NCBI RefSeq assembly: GCF_014651895.1
Contig: NZ_BMXT01000001.1
Location: 372,001 to 436,000 of the forward strand
Source: Rhodanobacter panaciterrae
GTDB lineage: Bacteria; Pseudomonadota; Gammaproteobacteria; Xanthomonadales; Rhodanobacteraceae
Length of the DNA stretch: 64,000 bases
Reading direction: 5' to 3'
Below, in pieces: positions 26,637-35,394 of this stretch. The notes under the pieces were generated by a model. The model was not told the DNA's origin. It made no database searches and worked only from the letters and a program-made list of their open reading frames with translations. Each line of letters begins with the position of its first letter. Position 1 is the stretch's first letter. The position numbers and the translations under genes were made by a program.

Positions 26637-26884
26637 GTGTGGGTAAAACTCCGAGCAAAAAACAGCCAATGACCGGCTTGAAAAGCTGGTCATTCAGGCT
26701 TTTGGGATAGCGCGTCTCACCTGGGGTTAGGGCTACGCGCCACGGCATCGTCGTGCATGGGGGAAAGACGATGTAACCCCGACGTTAAGTCAAAGGGCAA
26801 TCAAACTGCAAGAAAAAACGTCGTTAACTTACGATGCGTCTGCGAGAAGCGTGCAACACCAAGGCGACGCAGGTGTTGTAGAGG

Positions 26885-26912
26885 CCAAAAAAGAAGGCGC
26901 CGAAGCGCCTTC
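26885..26912 (-). terminator. Rho-independent terminator after the S9 peptidase gene
   Basis: Stem GAAGGCGC / GCGCCTTC with a four-base loop, followed on the minus strand by six T. It separates the peptidase transcript from the receptor gene. The rest of the 300-base gap should hold the receptor promoter; I see no clear consensus. Confidence 0.9.
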
Positions 26913-26935
26913 CAGGATTTTCTGTACCGCAAACC

Positions 26936-28891
26936 TCAATTTGTGTTGACGCCGGGGCCGATGTGCTTGGCGATAAAAGTCTGCAGCAGGTTGTAGAACT
27001 CGATGTTGTTCTTCTCGTCGTAGAAGCCGTGGCCTTCGCCCGGCTTGCTCAGCCACTCGTACGGCTTGTGCGCGGCATCGAGCGCGGCACGCATCGCCTT
27101 GGCGTGAGCAAACGGTGCGCGCTGGTCGTCCTCGCCATGAATCAGGAGCACGGGTACGTCGATCTTGCTGGCGAGATTGACCGGCGAGTTGGCCGCCAGC
27201 TCGGTGGGGTCGTCACCCATTTCGATCCGCAGTGCACTGCGACCGATCTTGCTTTCCTGGGTATCGCCTTTCTTGTAGCGCATCGCCATGTCGTAGATGC
27301 CGGCGTATCCGATGGCGCACTTGAACATGCCTGGTGCACGGATCGGCGCCATCATCGCCGAGTAACCGCCGAAGCTGGCGCCATAGATGCAGATGCGCTG
27401 GGGGTCGGCGTACTTCTCTGTGATCGCCCACTTGACCGCATCGATCAGGTCGCGCTGGATGCCGGTACCCCACTGGCGATAGCCGGACTGCTTGAAGTTA
27501 GCGCCGCGACCGCTGGATCCGCGGAAGTTCACCTGTAGCACGAGGTAGCCGCGACTGGCCAGGAACTGAGCATCATCATCGAAGAACCAGTCGTCCTGCA
27601 CATCAGTCGGGCCACCATGCGGCACCAGGATCATCGGCAAGTTGGCCAGGCTCGCATCCTTGGGGATCGTCAGGATGGCTTCCAGCTCGGTGCCATCGCT
27701 GGTCTTGAAACGCAGTGGACGCCGTTCAGCCATCTTGGCCGGATCGATCCATGGCTCGGTGGAGAACAGCTTGACCACCTTGTAGTTCTTCGTGTCGATC
27801 AGGAAGTAGCTGCCGGGATCGCGATCGCTGCTGACCGAGAACAGCAGCTTGCTGCCGTCCTCGCTGAAGTTGATGAAGTGGACGTAGCTGCCGGGGAACT
27901 TCAGGCTCAGTGCCCGATGCAGCTTGGCCGGCGGCGAGTCGGCATCGAGGTATTTGAATTGCGGCACGCCGGTGGCCAGCGTGGTGGCGAATGGCTGATA
28001 GGGAGGCGCGGTCACCTCCATCGTGCCAATGCTGCTGAAGCTGTCGCCAGCCAGCAACTTGCGATTGCCACCATTCTCGTCCTGTTCGACCAGTGTGGCG
28101 GGGCCGCCACTGGCCGAATACGTCGCGTAGATTCGTTGCTGGTCGGGGGTGAAAAAGAGGGGCGTGAAGCTGCCGACCTGGGCCAGGGCCATTTTGGCCC
28201 AGCCGCCATCTTGCTGGTGGTACATGACGTAATCCCAATCGGCGTTACGACCATAGGCGTAGTGGGCCTTACCATCGGCACCGACCATGAAGCTCAGGGC
28301 GCCGACGTGGATCTGGCCGATCATATGGCGCGTGTTCTTGACTGCGTCGACGTCATAGAGCGTGCTGAAGTCTTTGCTGCTCCAGCTATACGTGGTCATG
28401 TAGAAATGGCTGTTGACCGGAGTCGGCACGCCAGCAACGAAGCCCGCGCCCTCATCGCCACCGCGCGTCGCCGCGCGGGTTCCATACGAGCTTTGGTAGC
28501 CGTACAGATAGTCCTGGTGTTTGCCGTCGAGGTCGGTGGCGATCACCTCGCCGGTTGCTAGCGGTTTGTCGATCGAGCCGTATTTCTTGCCTTTCTCCAC
28601 CACCAGCCGGGTATTGCTGACCCAAGTGATGCCGATGGCCAGTTCGTACTTGGGTAGGCGCAGCAGGCTGATCCACTTGCTCATGTCAGCCACGTCATAG
28701 ACCACCACAGCATGCGAGTCGCCATCATCCAAGTTGATGGCGAGATGCTGGCCGTCCGGTGAAAGGCTTGGCATCGACAACGGAGGATGCCGTGCAAAAT
28801 CCTCCACCGGGATCAAGTCAGCCGCGACAGCGGCGACGGGCAACAAAAGGCACGCAGCGGACAACATGGTCCGCGCAAAACGGTAAGACAT
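26936..28891 (-). CDS. Exported S9 family prolyl oligopeptidase-type peptidase
   Basis: A 651-residue precursor: signal peptide (MSYRFARTMLSAACLLLPVA), a beta-propeller region (MPSLSPDGQHLAI, FTPDQQRIYATYS, FSEDGSKLLFSVS) and a C-terminal alpha/beta hydrolase domain. Catalytic residues are visible: Ser in YGASFGGYSA, Asp in HGEDDQRAPF, His in GEGHGF. It should trim short peptides in the periplasm or outside. A TonB receptor gene follows downstream, and a POT peptide importer lies about 6 kb away, together suggesting peptide feeding. GGGGAAA precedes the ATG. Confidence 0.92.
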   Translation of the reverse strand: MSYRFARTMLSAACLLLPVAAVAADLIPVEDFARHPPLSMPSLSPDGQHLAINLDDGDSHAVVVYDVADMSKWISLLRLPKYELAIGITWVSNTRLVVEKGKKYGSIDKPLATGEVIATDLDGKHQDYLYGYQSSYGTRAATRGGDEGAGFVAGVPTPVNSHFYMTTYSWSSKDFSTLYDVDAVKNTRHMIGQIHVGALSFMVGADGKAHYAYGRNADWDYVMYHQQDGGWAKMALAQVGSFTPLFFTPDQQRIYATYSASGGPATLVEQDENGGNRKLLAGDSFSSIGTMEVTAPPYQPFATTLATGVPQFKYLDADSPPAKLHRALSLKFPGSYVHFINFSEDGSKLLFSVSSDRDPGSYFLIDTKNYKVVKLFSTEPWIDPAKMAERRPLRFKTSDGTELEAILTIPKDASLANLPMILVPHGGPTDVQDDWFFDDDAQFLASRGYLVLQVNFRGSSGRGANFKQSGYRQWGTGIQRDLIDAVKWAITEKYADPQRICIYGASFGGYSAMMAPIRAPGMFKCAIGYAGIYDMAMRYKKGDTQESKIGRSALRIEMGDDPTELAANSPVNLASKIDVPVLLIHGEDDQRAPFAHAKAMRAALDAAHKPYEWLSKPGEGHGFYDEKNNIEFYNLLQTFIAKHIGPGVNTN

Positions 28892-29118
28892 CGATTTCCC
28901 CCTGACACGCTCCGTGTGGTGAGCCAGCTCGTCTGGAGCGCAACGGCATGGCTGGATGCGGGCATCCCTGGCGATGACGGCTGTCTGATTCCCGTTTTCC
29001 CCGATACAGGCAGTGTCTATCGACGATTCTAGCGCTCGTGTCGGCAGGATCGGAAGGGGCTGGCGCCTAGTCCTTCCCGGCCCGCTACACTTGGCTATTG
29101 CCAGCCAGTCTTGCCCTC

Positions 29119-29946
29119 ATGTCCCAGCCTTTCGTCGTTGACATCAATCCGGTCGCCTTCCAGCTCGGTCCGATCCAGGTGCATTGGTACGGGCTGATGT
29201 ATCTGCTCGGTTTTTTCTTTGTCGCCGTGTTGGGCGAGTACCGGCGTCGGCGTGGGCGTCTGCCGGTCAGTCGCGATGCGCTGGGCGACCTGCTGTTCTA
29301 CGGCATGCTGGGCGTGATCGTAGGCGGACGCGTGTGGTACATGCTGTTCTATGTCGATATCGACTGGATCTGGACCGCACCGCAGACGCTGTTCAAAGTG
29401 TGGGACGGCGGCATGAGTTTCCACGGTGGCCTGCTCGGCGTGCTGGCCGCCGGCTGGTGGTGGTCGCGCAAGCACAAGCTGCATTTCTTCGACACGGTCG
29501 ATTTCGTGGCGCCGTTGGTGCCGATCGGACTCGGCCTGGGCCGGCTCGGCAACTTCATCAACGGCGAGCTGTGGGGCAAGCCCAGTGACGTATCGTGGGC
29601 GATGATCTTTCCGCACGCGCCGGATCGGTTGCCGCGGCATCCCTCGCAGTTGTACGAGATGCTGCTGGAAGGTGTGACGATGTTCGTGGTGCTCTGGCTG
29701 GTATCGCTCAAGCCGCGGCCGCGTTATCTGGTTTCTGGCCTGTTCGCGCTGCTGTATGGCTGCTTCCGCTTCGCGGTGGAATTCGTGCGCGTACCCGATG
29801 CGCAGCTCGGCTACCTGTTCGGTACGCAATGGGTGACGATGGGACAGATGCAGTCGTTGCCGTTGATCGTGATCGGACTGCTGTTGATTGCGCTGTCGAG
29901 GCGCGCGCCGACGCTGCCGCTCGCATCTGTTACCGCGAAGGCCTGA
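29119..29946 (+). CDS. lgt: Prolipoprotein diacylglyceryl transferase Lgt
   Basis: A 275-residue inner-membrane enzyme with about seven spans. The Lgt signature [16 protein letters not shown] is present, as are [10 protein letters not shown] and [13 protein letters not shown]. It moves diacylglycerol from phosphatidylglycerol onto the lipobox Cys of prolipoproteins, the first step of lipoprotein maturation. I chose the ATG because the family begins near this point ([18 protein letters not shown]); a TTG seven codons upstream is possible. It is three bases ahead of thyA, a common lgt-thyA pair. Confidence 0.95.
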   Translation: MSQPFVVDINPVAFQLGPIQVHWYGLMYLLGFFFVAVLGEYRRRRGRLPVSRDALGDLLFYGMLGVIVGGRVWYMLFYVDIDWIWTAPQTLFKVWDGGMSFHGGLLGVLAAGWWWSRKHKLHFFDTVDFVAPLVPIGLGLGRLGNFINGELWGKPSDVSWAMIFPHAPDRLPRHPSQLYEMLLEGVTMFVVLWLVSLKPRPRYLVSGLFALLYGCFRFAVEFVRVPDAQLGYLFGTQWVTMGQMQSLPLIVIGLLLIALSRRAPTLPLASVTAKA

Positions 29947-29949
29947 AAC

Positions 29950-30744
29950 ATGCGCGCCTATCTCGATCTGCTCCGCCATGTTCTCGATCACGGTACCGAG
30001 AAGACCGATCGCACCGGCACCGGCACGCGTAGCGTGTTCGGCTGGCAACTGCGCTTCGATCTCAACCAGGGCTTCCCGCTGGTCACTACCAAGAAGCTGC
30101 ATCTGAAATCGATCGTGCACGAGCTGATCTGGTTCCTGCGCGGCGACACCAACATCGCCTACCTGAAAGAACACGGCGTGCGCATCTGGGACGAATGGGC
30201 CGATACGAACGGCGACCTCGGTCCGGTCTACGGCCAGCAATGGCGTGCGTGGCCGACCGCCGATGGCGGCGTGGTCGACCAGATCGCGTGGGTGATCGAC
30301 GAGATCAAGCGCAATCCGGATTCGCGCCGCCTGATTGTCAGCGCGTGGAACGTGGGCGAGCTGCCGAAGATGGCGTTGCTGCCATGCCACAGCCTGTTCC
30401 AGTTTTACGTCGCCGACGGCAAGTTGAGTTGCCAGTTGTACCAGCGCTCGGGCGACATTTTCCTCGGTGTGCCGTTCAACATCGCCAGTTACGCCTTGCT
30501 CACCCACATGGTCGCGCAGGTCTGTGGACTGGGCGTGGGCGACTTCGTGCATACCCTCGGTGACGCGCATCTGTACAACAATCACATGGAGCAGGCGCGG
30601 CTGCAGCTGAGCCGTGAAGCGCGACCGCTGCCGCAACTGAAGCTCAGCCCGGAGGTGCGTTCGATCTTCGATTTCCGCTACGAGGATATCGCGATCGAGG
30701 GTTACCAGCCGCATCCGGCGATCAAGGCCGAGGTGGCTGTCTAG
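29950..30744 (+). CDS. thyA: Thymidylate synthase
   Basis: A 264-residue enzyme of usual ThyA length. It shows the N-terminal [18 protein letters not shown], the folate site, catalytic Cys in [13 protein letters not shown], and [18 protein letters not shown]. It methylates dUMP to dTMP using methylenetetrahydrofolate, which becomes dihydrofolate; the next enzyme in the cycle, FolA, is encoded 157 bases downstream on the same strand. A GAAGG stands nine bases before the ATG. Confidence 0.97.
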   Translation: MRAYLDLLRHVLDHGTEKTDRTGTGTRSVFGWQLRFDLNQGFPLVTTKKLHLKSIVHELIWFLRGDTNIAYLKEHGVRIWDEWADTNGDLGPVYGQQWRAWPTADGGVVDQIAWVIDEIKRNPDSRRLIVSAWNVGELPKMALLPCHSLFQFYVADGKLSCQLYQRSGDIFLGVPFNIASYALLTHMVAQVCGLGVGDFVHTLGDAHLYNNHMEQARLQLSREARPLPQLKLSPEVRSIFDFRYEDIAIEGYQPHPAIKAEVAV

Positions 30745-30900
30745 AAGCACGTCGACGTGCGCGGAACGGCCATCCAGCGGGTCCTTTCGCAACTATCTGC
30801 GCGGAGCCGCTGCAGCCGCATCCTGCTAAGATTCCACGTCATAGGCGGCGCCATCCCCAGGCGCAGGCCACCTCACTGATCAAGCCTTCAAGGACTCGTT

Positions 30901-31389
30901 ATGGCTATTTCGCTGATTGCCGCCCTCGACGAAAATTTTGCCATTGGCCGCAAGGGTCAACTGCCCTGGCATCTGCCCGATGACTTGCGCTGGTTCAAGC
31001 AACTGACTACCGGCAAGAACGTGTTGATGGGCTACAACACCGCCGTGTCGATCGGTCGCGCGTTGCCGGACCGGGTCAACCTGGTGTTGTCGCGCCGCCA
31101 TGAGGCACCGTTCCCCGGTCAGCTCACCGTGCGTTCGGTGGAAGAGGCGCAGGCGCGCACCGACAATACCGGCCTGATGGTGATCGGCGGCGGCATGGTG
31201 TTCGCTGAAGCGTTGCCGCGCGCTCGCCGGATGTACCTGACCTGGGTCGGCGCCGCGATCGATGGTGCCGATGCGTTCTTCCCTGGCGTGCATTTCAGCG
31301 ATTGGACCGAGGTCTCGCGCGTGCATCACAAGGCCGACGCGGAGCACGCCTACGACTTCGACATGGTCGAATATCTGCGCAACGGCTGA
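30901..31389 (+). CDS. folA: Dihydrofolate reductase
   Basis: A 162-residue reductase with the DHFR core: SLIAALDENFAIGRKGQLPW HLPDDL region (substrate Asp/Glu near the HLPDDL turn), NVLMGYNTAVSIGRALPDR and LMVIGGGMVFAEALP as NADPH site. It regenerates tetrahydrofolate after ThyA. In most DHFRs the second motif reads MGRxTxxSIG; here MGYNTAVSIG replaces Arg by Tyr. A good AAGGA lies six bases upstream. The stop overlaps the start of the Nudix gene by one base. Confidence 0.95.
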   Translation: MAISLIAALDENFAIGRKGQLPWHLPDDLRWFKQLTTGKNVLMGYNTAVSIGRALPDRVNLVLSRRHEAPFPGQLTVRSVEEAQARTDNTGLMVIGGGMVFAEALPRARRMYLTWVGAAIDGADAFFPGVHFSDWTEVSRVHHKADAEHAYDFDMVEYLRNG

Positions 31390-32351
31390 TGCCTGTTCCC
31401 GCCGCGTCGAAGCCAGTCATGCACGTGATGGCTGCCGTCATGCATGACGCTGACGGACGCGTGCTGCTGGCGCAGCGACCGGCCGGGAAACATCTGGCCG
31501 GCCTATGGGAGTTCCCCGGCGGCAAACTCGAACCCGGCGAAGCACCGCTGGCGGCGCTGGCGCGCGAACTTCACGAGGAACTTGGCATCACCCTGCAACG
31601 TGCCGAGCCGTTGATTCGGGTGCCATGCCGTTACATCGAGCGCGAACTGCTGCTGGATACCTGGCAAACCGATCAGTGGGAAGGCTCACCGCAATCGCTG
31701 GAAGGGCAGGCGCTGCAATGGCTGCTACCGACGCAGGTCGATCCGGCGATGCTGACCCCGGCCGATCGGGCGATCTTGCAAGCCTTGCGACTACCCCACC
31801 GTTATCAGATCACTCCGGCGGAAGTGCGCCCGGATCAGCGCGGCATCTGGTTCGAGCGGATCGGCCAGACGATCGAGCACGGCGCGCAACTGGTGCAACT
31901 GCGCCTGCCGTTATGGCCACGCGAGCTGGTCCGTGAGCTGGCTGCCGCGCTGCTGCCGCTGGTACGTCGGCGTGGCGCCCAGTTGCTGCTCAACGGCGAC
32001 GTTGACGGTGCGCTGGCACTGGGTATCGGCGTGCAACTCAAGAGCGCGCAACTGGTCGCCTTGTCAGAGCGTCCGTTGCCATTGCTGCAATTGGTCGGCG
32101 CCAGCTGTCACGATGCGGCGCACCTGGCACATGCCGCGGATATCGGTGCAGATTTCGCCACCCTGTCGCCGGTAGCCGCCACTCCCAGTCACCTGCTAAC
32201 GCCACCGCTGGGCTGGTCCCGCTTCCATTCTTTGGCGGAAGCCGCTGCGTTGCCGGTCTATGCGCTTGGTGGTATGGCGCCTTCGCTTAGCATGCAGGCC
32301 CGCCAGTGCAGCGGGCAGGGCGTGGCAGGCATTCGCGAATTCTGGCCCTAG
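31389..32351 (+). CDS. mutT: Nudix hydrolase fused to ThiE/TenI-like domain (MutT-type)
   Basis: A 320-residue two-domain protein. The first about 130 residues are a MutT Nudix domain with the box GKLEPGEAPLAALARELHEE LG (23-residue Nudix box, here split) that would clear 8-oxo-dGTP. The remaining residues (from about 140) are a thiamine-phosphate-synthase-like TIM barrel with degenerate motifs (VGASCHDAAHLAHAADIGAD, ATLSPVAATPSH, YALGGM). This fusion is known from many gammaproteobacteria. Role of the second domain is unknown. It begins on the last base of the folA stop, so it is translationally coupled. Confidence 0.92.
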   Translation: MPVPAASKPVMHVMAAVMHDADGRVLLAQRPAGKHLAGLWEFPGGKLEPGEAPLAALARELHEELGITLQRAEPLIRVPCRYIERELLLDTWQTDQWEGSPQSLEGQALQWLLPTQVDPAMLTPADRAILQALRLPHRYQITPAEVRPDQRGIWFERIGQTIEHGAQLVQLRLPLWPRELVRELAAALLPLVRRRGAQLLLNGDVDGALALGIGVQLKSAQLVALSERPLPLLQLVGASCHDAAHLAHAADIGADFATLSPVAATPSHLLTPPLGWSRFHSLAEAAALPVYALGGMAPSLSMQARQCSGQGVAGIREFWP

Positions 32352-32366
32352 CAGCGCAGACCCGTG

Positions 32367-32987
32367 TCAGCGCGCATTGGCCAAGGCCAAGTAGCGCTGA
32401 TGCAGTTCGGCGACGGCGTGGTCCAGCGCGGATTCGTCGCCACTGTTCTCGATCACGTCGTCGGCCAGTGCCAGTCGTTCGGCGCGGCTGGCCTGCTGGG
32501 CCAGCATGCGCCGGGCCAGCGTTTCGTCGATGCCGTCGCGTGCGATCAAGCGTGCCATCTGCACCGATTCGGGCACATCGACCAGCAGCACGCGATCGAC
32601 CCAGCGATAGTGCGCGATGTTTTCAGCCAGCAACGGAATCGCCAGCAGGCAATACGGTCCACGTTCGGCCAGTGCGCGCTCGCGCAGCCACTGGCGCACG
32701 CGAGGGTGAATGATCGCCTCCAGCGCCTCGCGTGCGGAGGGGTTGGAAAACACGTGTCGGCGCATGGCTGGGCGATCCAGTCGCCCCGCGTCGTCCAGTA
32801 CGCCGACACCAAACGCATCGACCACGGCAGCGAGACCTGACGTACCTGGCTCGATCACTGCGCGGGCGGCCACGTCGGCGTCGTGCACAGATACGCCGAG
32901 CGCCTCGAAGCGCCGTGCCACTGCCGTCTTGCCGGCAGCTACACCGCCGGTCAACGCAATCACCACGGCATGTGGGTGTTCGTTCAT
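32367..32987 (-). CDS. coaE: Dephospho-CoA kinase
   Basis: A 206-residue kinase with P-loop LTGGVAAGKTAVARRFEALG, VHDADVAARAVIEPGT and HPRVRQWLRE, all typical of CoaE. It adds the 3'-phosphate that completes coenzyme A. Its start overlaps the stop of pilD by four bases, the pilD-coaE order being widespread in gammaproteobacteria. It converges with the Nudix gene with only 15 bases between. Confidence 0.95.
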   Translation of the reverse strand: MNEHPHAVVIALTGGVAAGKTAVARRFEALGVSVHDADVAARAVIEPGTSGLAAVVDAFGVGVLDDAGRLDRPAMRRHVFSNPSAREALEAIIHPRVRQWLRERALAERGPYCLLAIPLLAENIAHYRWVDRVLLVDVPESVQMARLIARDGIDETLARRMLAQQASRAERLALADDVIENSGDESALDHAVAELHQRYLALANAR

Positions 32988-33841
32988 CGCAGGCCGGTCA
33001 GCTGCATATAGCCCTGCAGCAGGCCATCACCGGCGACGAACCAGACCCAGCCGGCGGCGGCGATGAAGGGGCCGAATGGTATCGGGATTTCTCGCTCATG
33101 CTTGCGCAATGCGATCAGGATGCCGCCGAGCAGCGCGCCGATCAGCGAGGAGAGCAGGATCATCGGCAACAACGACACCGGCCCCATCCATGCGCCGAGT
33201 GCGGCGAGCAATTTGAAATCGCCGTGGCCCATACCTTCCTTGCCGGTGAGCAACTTGAACACCCAGTACACGCTCCACAGGCTCAGGTAACCGATGGCAG
33301 CCCCGATGATCGCCGAGGGCGCGGTGACGAACATCGGCAGCAGTGCCAGCAACAGGCCCAGCCATAGCAGGGGGAAGGTCAGTTGGTCGGGCAGCAGCTG
33401 GGTGCGAAAGTCGATGCCGGACAGCGCGATCAGCGTCCAGGTTAGCGCCAGCCCCGCCAGCGCGGCCCACGATGGCCCGAATTTCCACACGATCACGGCA
33501 CTCAATACGCCGCTGAGCAATTCCACCAGCGGATACTGGATCGAGATTTTCGCCTTGCAGTAACGGCAGCGCCCGCGCAGCAGCAGCCAACCGAACAGCG
33601 GAATATTGTCCGACGCCGACAACGGGTGCTTGCATTGCGGGCAGTGCGAAGGTTCGCGCACGATGCCTGGCGGCAGCGGTGTTGTATCAGCCTCAAGCTC
33701 CAGCACATCATGCGCCTCCCGCCGCCAGTCCGCCGCCATGCGCTCGGGCAGGCGCAGGATCACCACGTTGAGAAAACTGCCCACCAGCAGGCCGAGCACA
33801 CCGGCCAAGGCGATCCACAGGGCAAAGGGGAGGTCGGGCAT
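32984..33841 (-). CDS. pilD: Type IV prepilin peptidase / N-methyltransferase PilD
   Basis: A 285-residue membrane enzyme. It has the zinc-binding CPQCKHPL and CRYCKAKIS pairs and the two catalytic Asp regions (SGIDFRTQLLPDQLT and GMGHGDFKLLAALGAWMG, the GxGD motif). It cuts the leader of prepilins after Gly and methylates the new N-terminal Phe, here of the two pilins encoded about 23 kb away and of minor pilins. A terminator separates it from pilC, so it probably has its own promoter in the 137-base gap. Confidence 0.96.
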   Translation of the reverse strand: MPDLPFALWIALAGVLGLLVGSFLNVVILRLPERMAADWRREAHDVLELEADTTPLPPGIVREPSHCPQCKHPLSASDNIPLFGWLLLRGRCRYCKAKISIQYPLVELLSGVLSAVIVWKFGPSWAALAGLALTWTLIALSGIDFRTQLLPDQLTFPLLWLGLLLALLPMFVTAPSAIIGAAIGYLSLWSVYWVFKLLTGKEGMGHGDFKLLAALGAWMGPVSLLPMILLSSLIGALLGGILIALRKHEREIPIPFGPFIAAAGWVWFVAGDGLLQGYMQLTGLR

Positions 33842-33884
33842 GTGTCAGCCTTGTGTTTTGGTCCCCGTAGGGTACGGTGCTTCG

Positions 33885-33926
33885 TGTAGGAGCGCACCTC
33901 CGGACTTGATCTGGGAGACGCCTACA
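33885..33926. repeat. Degenerate GTAGGAGCGCAC-type inverted repeat
   Basis: The element opens with TGTAGGAGCGCACC and closes with GACGCCTACA, so its ends form an imperfect inverted repeat. The AGGAGCGCAC core matches the palindrome at 8481-8504. It sits between pilD and the pilC terminator. Confidence 0.45.
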
Positions 33927-33927
33927 A

Positions 33928-33954
33928 CAAAAAAACGGCGGGCAATGCCCGCCG
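33928..33954 (-). terminator. Rho-independent terminator after pilC
   Basis: Stem CGGCGGGC / GCCCGCCG with an AAT loop, followed on the minus strand by seven T. It lies 25 bases beyond the pilC stop and ends the pilB/pilC transcript before pilD. Confidence 0.92.
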
Positions 33955-33978
33955 CTCTTGTATCGTGCATTCGGTAGC

Positions 33979-35253
33979 CTAGAACGTGCCGGCGAGCTTG
34001 AAGATCGGCAGATACAGGGCGATCACCATGCCGCCGACCAGGGTGCCGAGCACGACCATGATGATCGGTTCAAGCAGGGTGGACAGCGTGTCGACGGCGT
34101 TGCTGACTTCTTCCTCGTAGAACTCGGCGACCTTGAACAGCATGTTGTCCAGAGAGCCGGATTCTTCGCCGATCGCGGTCATCTGCACCACCATGTTTGG
34201 GAACAGGTTGGTCTGTTTCATCGCCAGCTGCAGCTGGTGGCCCACCGAAATGTCGTCGCGCATCTGCTTGACGGCATCACCGTACACCACGCTGCCGGTG
34301 GCGCCGGCCACCGCGTCCAGGGCCTCGACCAGCGGCACACCGGCTCGGAACGTCACACCAAGCGTGCGGGCGAAACGGGCGATCGCCGAGTTGCGCACGA
34401 TGTTGCCCATCACGGGCATCTTCAAGGCCATCCGATCGAGGAAGTGGGCGAATTTCACCGATCGCTTTTTGGCGATGACTAGTGCGGCGATACTGCCGCC
34501 GATAACGACAATCACCACCAACCAGTAGCTCTGCATGAATTCGGAGGCATTGACTAGGATCTGGGTCGGTGCAGGCAGCTGCGCTCCGGCATCCTGGAAG
34601 GTCTTGGCAAATACAGGCACCACGAACAGCAGCATGATCAGGCAGACCATGAATACCACCGCCAGCACCATCATCGGGTAGAACAGCGCCTTCTTGATCT
34701 TCTTCTTGATCGCTTCCGTGCGCTCCTTGTAGGTCGCCACGGTGTCCAGCACAGTATCCAGCACACCCGACGTCTCACCAGCATGCACCAGATTGCAATA
34801 CAGCTCGTCGAACTGCACCGGATAGCGGCCCAGCGCTTCATGCAGTGCTGCGCCGCCCTCGATGTTCTGCTTCACATCGAGCAGGATGTTCTTGAAGCGG
34901 ACGTTCTTCTGTCCATCGGCAATGATGTCGAACGACTGCACCATCGGTACGCCGGAGGCCATCATGGTGGCGATCTGGCGACTGAAGACGGCGACGTCGC
35001 CCGGTTTGACTGTGCTTCCGGTGGCGCCGAACAACGGTTTGGAACGCTCCCGCACGGTTTGCGGGTTCATGCCCTGGCGACGCAATTCGGCCTTGACCAG
35101 CGAGGCGTTCTTCGCCGGCATGTCGCCCTTCATGCGTTTGCCGCGCTTGTCCAGCGCCACCCAATCGTAGGTGGTCAGCTTGCTGACCTCGGCACGTTGC
35201 GCGCCGAGCGCACGTGTCTTGTCTGCGTTTAGCTTTGCGGTAGCCGTGGCCAT
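33979..35253 (-). CDS. pilC: Type IV pilus inner-membrane platform protein PilC
   Basis: A 424-residue platform protein with two T2SF/GspF domains and three long hydrophobic spans (near residues 195-215, 245-265 and 398-418). Typical segments are FSRQIATMMASGVPMVQSFD, GETSGVLDTVLDTVATYKE and IGEESGSLDNMLFKVAEFYE. It anchors the PilB motor at the inner membrane. A strong GGGGGAAG site precedes the ATG. pilB is 141 bases upstream on the same strand. Confidence 0.96.
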   Translation of the reverse strand: MATATAKLNADKTRALGAQRAEVSKLTTYDWVALDKRGKRMKGDMPAKNASLVKAELRRQGMNPQTVRERSKPLFGATGSTVKPGDVAVFSRQIATMMASGVPMVQSFDIIADGQKNVRFKNILLDVKQNIEGGAALHEALGRYPVQFDELYCNLVHAGETSGVLDTVLDTVATYKERTEAIKKKIKKALFYPMMVLAVVFMVCLIMLLFVVPVFAKTFQDAGAQLPAPTQILVNASEFMQSYWLVVIVVIGGSIAALVIAKKRSVKFAHFLDRMALKMPVMGNIVRNSAIARFARTLGVTFRAGVPLVEALDAVAGATGSVVYGDAVKQMRDDISVGHQLQLAMKQTNLFPNMVVQMTAIGEESGSLDNMLFKVAEFYEEEVSNAVDTLSTLLEPIIMVVLGTLVGGMVIALYLPIFKLAGTF

Positions 35254-35394
35254 GCGCTCTTCCCCCTGTTATTTAGTCCCGGAGCCGCCCAAGTCAGCGA
35301 CTGGCGAGCTATTCGTACAGCTTATGTCATTTCTGCGGCAGTAAACCGTGGCGTCTGACGCAAGTTCGATGCTACGGATGTCCCATTCCGCGGC

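Noticed and set aside
24642..26672. A 676-codon open frame on the plus strand
   Set aside because: It runs antisense to the TonB receptor gene, has no recognisable domain and is of low complexity; a GC-rich shadow.
30747..30760. Perfect palindrome GCACGTCGACGTGC after thyA
   Set aside because: No T-run and no partner site; may be a weak hairpin, but nothing supports a function.
29095..30792. A 565-codon minus-strand frame
   Set aside because: It is antisense to lgt and thyA, both unmistakable genes.
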